A model generated the notes under the pieces. It was given only the letters and a program-made list of their open reading frames with translations, made no database searches and was not told the DNA's origin. The position numbers were made by a program, and so were the translations under genes. Below are positions 57,676 to 64,000 of a stretch of 64,000 nt of DNA, piece by piece (within the stretch, counting starts at the first letter, position 1; each line of letters starts with the position of its first letter). Location: assembly GCA_021292105.1 (NCBI GenBank), contig CM037869.1:51701851-51765850 (forward strand). The letters run 5' to 3'. The stretch is from Anadara kagoshimensis. Taxonomy: Eukaryota; Mollusca; Bivalvia; Arcoida; Arcidae.

Positions 57676-58555
57676 AGTAATCAAAAACAAACATACTAAT
57701 CCATATCCGAATCACAATCCAGAAGTAAAGTAAAAATTTTGGAACTGACAAGTTAGGTTATACACGTGAACTTCCACCAGGGAAGAGAGGCCGGGTGCTC
57801 CGGAAGGGTAAGCACATCCTGTAAAGCTAGCTACACCCGCCACGTGTGTTATTAAAATTGTGTTAAAGGAACATGGAACTATGAGACGTCAAATATATCC
57901 AGGGAAATCCTGGACACAGAGACATCAAACGTGTCGACAATACTGGGATGACGAGCATAAAACTTTTTGAGGGCTTTGATAAGCCTAGGCTTGCAATTTC
58001 CCTGAGCCAACAATTTATTTGCAAGCAGCCTACTTCGTTGTACAAAGTCCTCGTAGTGGAAGCAAGCTCTACCATAGCGTATTAATTAGGAAACAATTAC
58101 ACCATAAGCAGGAGAAGCAGGTATATTGCTGCATAAAAAAGCATAGTTGACAATAGAAAAATCGAAGGACCACGTTTGTCATAAAGTTTCAAATGTAGCC
58201 TTTGGTGCGCGTCAAATCCAGGTATAAGTCTGAATATGAAGCAGAACTTGAGGAATCAGTCGCGTCTTTTATTTTAAGGATAGATGACATTTATAGTTTC
58301 TAAATTTAGGATTGTTAAGAGACAGAACGTCATGTATATATCTACAATGGTTTGGCGACAGTCTTCTCTCCATAAATTCGAAAAAAGAAACAAATCAGCA
58401 AGCAATGGTGCAAAGTTTGTTCTTATTGGTATTACCGACTGTTTGCTGAAAAACTACATTATCAAACACAACAAATATGTTATCTATCAAAAATTCCAAC
58501 ACTTTGTTGATGGTATCTTCAGTACATTTTTGTTTAGATGATGCTTGACAAAATA
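57676..58555 (-). mobile_element. Reverse-transcriptase element, copy R4 (includes RT core)
   Basis: Inverted, 5'-truncated copy from the 3' tail (57676) through the C-terminal part (KALKKFYAR-like frame near 57970) to RT core sequence near 58400. Allowing one frameshift, the minus strand gives FLIDNIFVVF, QQTVGIPM, TNFAPLLADLFLF. These core motifs identify the family as a reverse transcriptase. Confidence 0.75.
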
Positions 58556-58699
58556 ACCAGGATCACTGTTCATCATAAAATATTTGTATCTTAGCTTACC
58601 GTAACTGTAAAAGAAAGACAAGTGAATATTTTTTTAAGACGTCCTTTCAACTTAGAATGAGGGATAGTCGTGTATAATGTAGAAACTTTTTACATAAGA

Positions 58700-59940
58700 T
58701 AATCAAAAACAAACATACTAATCAATGTCCGAATCACAATCCAGAAGCAAAGTAAAAAGTGACAAGTTAGGTTAGACACGTGAACTTCCACCAGGAAAGT
58801 GAGGTCGGGTGCTCCGGAAGGGTAAGCACTCTCTGTTAAGCTATCTACACTCACCAATGCAATCAAAACTGTGCGAAAGGAACATAGCACCACAAGCCGT
58901 AAAAGACATCCCGGGCAACCCAGGACACAGGGACATCAAACCTGTCAACAATACTGTGATGAGGGACACAAAACCCTCTGAGGGTCTCTAGACGATTCAT
59001 TCCAAACTTTTCTTCTCTGGCTAGTCCACTTACTAATTTGACTCGAAAAAGCAAGACATTTGTTTTAAGCAAGGACTGTTAACAGCCATTTGAAAAATTG
59101 AAAACCAAAAAAACTTATTTCTGCTCCTATTTTGTCATCAAGATAAGGATGCAAATTATTAGAAGCAATATGCTCAATTCCTTACAATTTTGGAGAATCC
59201 ACATTTGGATGATTCCAGATGTAGAATATACTTTTCCTCAATAAGACTGAAGACTATCTTTGACGATTGTCAAAATGTGTGTTATAGTTACCAATAATGA
59301 TTTTGTAGTACATTTAGATGAGCCTGCTATATATCTTTCCTTGTATGGATTTTTATGGAGTTAAGGAATCCAATACAAGCAAGGAAGATCAAAATCTTTC
59401 TCTTTAAGATTGATACCGAAAGACTCGAGTACCACCCCCCTATGGTTGGAAAGAACTTCATCTATGGTAAAATTAGTTCTAGTATATGCAGGGTTATTTG
59501 ATATACCATCTATATAAGCTCCTTAATAAGACATTCAAGGTAGAATTTCTTACAAACGAGAATAATGTTTTTGAAAGCCTTTTTAGCTGGGACAACAACA
59601 TATTTGTTGTGTATAACTGTTAGTATTTTCTTGATTTCTGGATTCATAAGTACTGAAGACGGTTTAGTTCTCATAGACCCTTAAGGTATGGCAATCCTAG
59701 TTTTAACGAAAGATCTCACAACCTTTTTTTCCAGTCGGTCAACAGCTTTTAATTTAGCCCAACGTCTGGCATACTCTTCAACAGAATCCATGACAAGTCT
59801 GAAATTATGTCTCCAAGTAAAAGGTTAAGCTTCTCTATATTTAGGACCTTTTGAAAGTAAAGATCTTAATTTAGTGTTCTCGATTATATTGAGATCACCA
59901 GTTATCACATATGTTTATAATTAAATATTTTGGATGCAAT
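58700..59940 (-). mobile_element. Reverse-transcriptase element, copy R6 with internal deletion
   Basis: The 3' UTR and last RT codons (58700-58990) are joined directly to upstream RT coding sequence. On the minus strand from about 59910 this reads VITGDLNIIENTKLRSLLSK, TWRHNFRLVMDSVEEYARRW and KYVVVPAKKAFKNIILVCKK. The RT core motifs present in R4 are absent, so the middle of the element is deleted. Confidence 0.65.
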
Positions 59941-60462
59941 AGGTTTATTGTAGTAGTAGGAAGCTAGAGGTGGCAAATTAATTTTGAAAAAAGCAGGAAC
60001 TTTAGATTGTACTTGTTTATTTGAAGAATATTGGAAAAGTGTATAGCATCTATGCTTTTGTTAGCATAGTGTAACTTAAGGCCAAGTGGTACAAATGGGC
60101 ACTATCCTACAAGTTTCTGATTTTTTTTCTATACTTGTAAAACTTTTTCAGATGCATCTGAAAATGCAAAAACTATAGGTGTCCCCTTTTTACTTTTTTA
60201 GCTATAAAGCGTCGAGAATGTAACAAATCTTAAATTTTTAGCAATTTACGAATTTTAACGTAGGCTAAATAGGAAATCGCTATTTTTCAGGCACTGAAAA
60301 ATTGGAAAAAGCGTAGAAAATTACAGTGTGTCTTACAAGTTTTTGAAAAACTAACATAATGTAGTTTAAAATTTGAATTTTCTGAAAATGTAAAAAAACA
60401 ACATATGTCCCCTTGCTCAATTTTTCCCTATAAAACTTCAAAGGCGTAATCTGATTTATATA

Positions 60463-60505
<43 letters not shown>

Positions 60506-60744
60506 ACAACCACTTGAAACTCACTTACATCAATGAGGTAACACACCAACCAACTCACTCCAAAATGGAAACCCACTCCATACACATTGGTAGAGGGTTG
60601 TCATTGTTTTTTTAAATTGTTAATTTGACCGTATATTATCCAAAAATATAAAAAAATGTGATGTTTGTGTTTCAGGTCTCAACCCGTCAAAAATTCACAA
60701 TGATACCGTGGTCAAAAACGATGCCTTACACACTTTACCGCCCG
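59941..60744. other. Intergenic segment with (TG)n tract
   Basis: No gene seen. A (TG)n tract lies at 60463-60502. The text around 60070-60430 has two related halves (ctataggtgtccccttttt and acaacatatgtccccttgc contexts), perhaps an old duplication. Confidence 0.4.
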
Positions 60745-60845
60745 CTTACTTTCGCGCATGCGCATTTCGCGTTTGTCATGTATGTATTTCCGGTAACATG
60801 GCGCTATATATGTACCACTGTAATCACGTAACAGATAACCTGTGG
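60745..60845 (+). promoter_or_regulatory. Candidate housekeeping-type promoter with short first exon
   Basis: A GC-richer island in AT-rich DNA holds an NRF-1-like palindrome (CGCGCATGCGC near 60753), an ETS-like TTTCCGGT (60787) and a YY1-like AACATGGCGC (60795). The embedded ATG 60798 reads MALYMYHCNHVTDNLW up to a possible donor TGG|GTAATG at 60846. This layout is common at TATA-less animal promoters. No downstream exon was identified. Confidence 0.3.
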
Positions 60846-61394
60846 GTAATGTTAGTTTATGTGCAAGTCTAATGAGAAATTTATCTATGTATTTTTTTTT
60901 CTATTTCCTTATACAATAATAATATAAATTCCCTTTACCGGGATACTTTGCATGTCCTTGAACAAGGACAAGTATACACAATTTGCACTGCGCTTCACGT
61001 TATTTAACCTAAACCTCGGATAAGCACTAGTCCAAATTAAAGTTTAGAAGATCTTCTGTAAATTTTATTTCATTTCGATTTTACAGAATATATATATAAC
61101 TTGCAGTGGCGGATCCAGCGGGGGGGGGGCGGAGCGTAACCCTCTTCTCTCTCTTCTCTCTCACAGCTAATTGTCAATCACCCAGCGTAATAGTTAGTTA
61201 TTCAGTGGTACTTATTAATCAATTAGTGTACACAGGTAGAAAAATGCAATCGGGTGATGATGTAATTTACCAGTTCTCTGAAGCATGAAAGGATCCAGGT
61301 AGAACTGACCGATCTTAGGTGATAATGTTATTTACCTTATCGCTGAGGCGTAAAAGAAACCAGGTAGTATCAGTTACAATTACAGGGAGATTAT

Positions 61395-61680
61395 ATATGT
61401 ATAGCAATCTGGGTAGCTCAGATGGTAGAGTACTTGCTTGCCTATGGTTTGGGAGGTCCCGGGTTTGATTTCCAGTCCCACCCTGCATTTTTACCCCTTC
61501 CTGTTAGTTTGGTAATCAGTATGGCCCTCACAGATGATGGACACAGGCATCCACAGGTATCAGTGATGTTTAAAGTCAATCCAAGGGTATGGGTGAGATT
61601 TCCCAAATGGTGTGGGATACTTAAAAAAACAGGGGATGAATGTAGCCATCTGGGTAGCTCAGTTGGTAGAGAACTGTAAT
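61395..61680 (+). mobile_element. tRNA-derived SINE with a second head
   Basis: ctgggtagctcagatggtag (box A) and gtcccgggtttgatttcc (box B) form a tRNA-like head at 61409-61484. A second box A-containing start, ctgggtagctcagttggtag, appears at 61650, as in a tandem or nested insertion. Confidence 0.6.
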
Positions 61681-61739
61681 TGTGTATATGTGTATTAGGA
61701 AGGAGAGAAGAAACAACTTTCAAACTGAGTGTTCAGAAT

Positions 61740-62880
61740 CCCAATCTTCTGTAATCATCAGGCTACTTTTGCCAAAGTGTATATCTATAGCTTCATAGTA
61801 TGTACATGTACACTGTACTACAGAATAAGGAATGTTCCTACTGTCTCATCAATGAGATACCATTTAGGAAAATCTGTGATCTTTTTACATTGGGCAGCCC
61901 ATATTTGATTCCCTAGGAAGGTTGGGATTTTTATTTGCATTGTTAATGTAACTTCAGAGTATGTCTCTGTTCATTTTAATAAAGGAATCTCTAAGAATAT
62001 GAAAAACACTTTTATTCTCATACAAAATTAAAGTTATTAAAAAGTATAAATGGTTATATATCCTAATTCACATTAGGTGTTTTCATTTATCAGGTTTTCA
62101 GTAGATTTAACCTTACTGTCATAAGTCTTATTTAATTCATAATATTTTTAATTGTCCAAAGATTATTTAAATTAGCAAATGACATTGTTTAATTGTCTTT
62201 TACCTCTGTGACAGGAGGGAGAAATCATCTGAAATAAATCTGCTTTTAGCATGTGCCTAATCTGAGAAAGGATCAAATCATGGTTCCCTAATAATAAACC
62301 AGCATGTTATGATCCATACCAGAATGTTTGACAGTAAACTACTCTTATATCCACTAATTCCACAACTGTTCCAGTTTCCCCTAAAGCTCACCTGTCCTAA
62401 AATTGAAGCAATTTCTGACATTTGTCATTTTCTGTTCTGAAATGTACTTGCTTAACTTTATACAGGAACCACTTAACCTGATACCTACAATGATTACTCA
62501 TTTAAGATTATTTAGTTTAAATAAATCATGGCTGAAGAAGTTAAATTAGATTAAAGATTGAACTTTCCACACAAAATTATGCCTACAATAAATATTGGGA
62601 ATATTAAATTAAGTTAAATAATGCTCTCATCACATCCCCTACTGAAATGGTTCACCATCCTTCATATGCCATGTGTTGAGTATTAACATTTTACATTTTA
62701 ATCATCTCCTCTAAAACTACCAAACCAAATTTGATGAAACTTTGTGTTTATCATGACTTGGTAAAGGGTTTCAGATTTGCAAAAGGGGGATAGTGAAAAT
62801 CTTCTCTTCTGAAGTTACAGTACAAGAGATAGACCTTAGATATTTCATGTGTAGCATACTAAGGACATATGGATTCAGAT
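61740..62880. other. Segment without recognised gene
   Basis: Moderately AT-rich, with no coding exon recognised. It may be an intron or 3' UTR of an unseen gene. Confidence 0.35.
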
Positions 62881-63400
62881 TTCCTCGATTTCAAAGATGG
62901 CGGTAACTTTCACATTTTGTTACACGCCCTCTGATTGGCTGAATTTTTCGATAAACGGTAATAGACTTTCTGTGAGTTCGATAATTCGGTAATGCAATAT
63001 TATATGGCACGCCTCACCAACAAAAGTTCGATAAAGTGCTTTAACGGTCGTTAAAGCGCTTTAACGAATTTAATGTTGCATTAGCGTCGATAACAAGAAC
63101 AAAATTTCCACTATTTTTATTTAACGAACGATAAATGGATATTGATTCGATAAAGCGCTTTAACGACCGATAAAGCGATTTACCGTTCGTTAAAGCGCTT
63201 TACCGTTCGTTAAAACGCTTTACCGTTCTTTAAAGCGCTTTATCGAGATTTTAGAGCTTATTACCGATATTTATATTGCATTACCGAATTATCGAACTCA
63301 CAGAAAGTCTATTACCGTTTATCGAAAAATTCAGCCAATCAGAGGGCGTGTAACAAAATGTGAAAGTTACCGCCATCTTTGAAATCGAGGAAATTTGTCA
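62880..63400. mobile_element. Long-TIR element carrying a palindrome-rich core
   Basis: About 115 bp at the left (tttcaaagatggcggtaact ... gataattcggtaatgcaata, 62888-63000) is repeated in near-perfect reverse complement at the right (tattgcattaccgaattatc ... agttaccgccatctttgaaa, 63275-63385). The core is filled with ttaaagcgctttaacg-type palindromes, and its left part matches the element at 63503. Confidence 0.8.
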
Positions 63401-63502
63401 AAATAATAATGCGCCGGCTACAGCGATCGCACCTACCTACAGCAGTTTACCATGTACTCGACCGTTAAAGCACTTTATCGAACTTTTGTTGTCGAGGCGT
63501 TT

Positions 63503-63750
63503 ATGGCACGCCTCACCAACAAAAGTTCGATAAAGTGCTTTAACGGTCGTTAAAGCGCTTTAACGAATTTAATGTTGCATTAGCGTCGATAACAAGAACA
63601 AAATTTCCACTATTTTTATTTAACGAACGATAAATGGATATTGATTCGATAAAGCGCTTTAACGACCGATAAAGCGATTTACCGTTCGTTAAAGCGCTTT
63701 AACGAACGGTAAATCGCTTTATCGGACTTTTGTTGGTGAGGCGTGCCATA
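63503..63750. mobile_element. MITE with about 30-bp TIRs and TA flanks
   Basis: It starts tggcacgcctcaccaacaaa and ends tttgttggtgaggcgtgcca, each flanked by TA. The interior repeats cgataaagcgctttaacg and its reverse complement. The first 180 bp also occur in the neighbouring element core from about 63004. Confidence 0.85.
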
Positions 63751-64000
63751 CTGTCTTGGTTCACATCTTTAGGGAAAATCTAGTGTGAGAAAACTCGCTT
63801 GTCGAATATTGGTTCTAATCTCAATGCACTTCGATTTCTTTCACTATCCTTGAACTTAAAGTCTCTACACAAGACTATACAATTTTGTTACAAACTGACA
63901 AAATATTAAACTGGGACAGGCCATAATCTCAGAAAATTTGTCAGTTCGCTCAGGTTTCACATTCTTGGCCATTCTAGAATTCTTATTCATTGAATCACAT

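Noticed and set aside
61405-61484. Genuine tRNA gene (tagctcag...gggtttgatttcc)
   Set aside because: It has a tRNA-like head but imperfect stems, and is followed by a SINE-like body and a second head. A tRNAscan-SE run would decide.
61422-61723. Overlapping plus- and minus-strand open frames
   Set aside because: They run across a tRNA-derived SINE and have no recognisable protein features.

Overview
The window is nuclear DNA from an animal, most likely a bivalve mollusc. It is very AT-rich, has multi-exon genes with GT-AG introns, and carries many dinucleotide microsatellites, tRNA-derived SINEs, decayed retroelements and MITE-like hairpins. The genes are of kinds expanded in molluscs: C-type lectin domains (CTLDs) and LRR-containing (type C LGR/GRL101-like) GPCRs. 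The phylum is inferred from this content, not shown by a diagnostic sequence.

All protein-coding exons I could recognise lie on the + strand in three consecutive blocks. (1) 1117-8013 is an M28 metallopeptidase-like domain in six phase-compatible exons. It has lost the first zinc-ligand His and the following Asp (GAYYNT where GAHYDT is expected), so it is probably a pseudopeptidase. (2) 9257-42104 is a large chimeric receptor whose splice phases agree throughout: CTLD, CTLD, YWTD beta-propeller, EGF, EGF, second propeller, LDLR class A, six leucine-rich repeats, LGR hinge, then a seven-helix GPCR of the relaxin-receptor/GRL101 type ending in NPFLY. (3) 43977-56584 is a transmembrane helix, a neck of short coiled-coil-like exons and two CTLDs, in the layout of a type II membrane lectin.

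The three blocks may be three genes. They may also be one giant transcript: a weak phase-compatible donor at 8003 would join block 1 to block 2, and one missing T at 43977 would join block 2 to block 3. If all are one protein it would have a dead-peptidase/lectin/LRP-like ectodomain, a GPCR core, and an eighth helix carrying further lectin domains outside the cell. Several -1 frameshifts interrupt blocks 2 and 3, most of them at T runs. This suggests either assembly homopolymer errors or very recent decay.

Introns are filled with mobile elements. There are more than a dozen copies, in both orientations, of one Penelope-like or related reverse-transcriptase element sharing a 3' end. There is a decayed L1/Tx1-like LINE (about 17.0-20.8 kb, minus strand), several tRNA-derived SINEs, a 339-bp tandem unit (23.2-24.0 kb), a 74-bp minisatellite (51.7-52.1 kb), a 1.2-kb duplicated block (37.1-38.4 and 44.2-45.4 kb) and several hairpin/TIR elements. 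The most elaborate is a nested palindromic cluster at 62.9-63.75 kb. Downstream of 56.6 kb I see only a candidate signal-peptide exon (56875) and a candidate housekeeping-type promoter with a first exon (60.75-60.85 kb). No genuine tRNA, rRNA or CRISPR was found.
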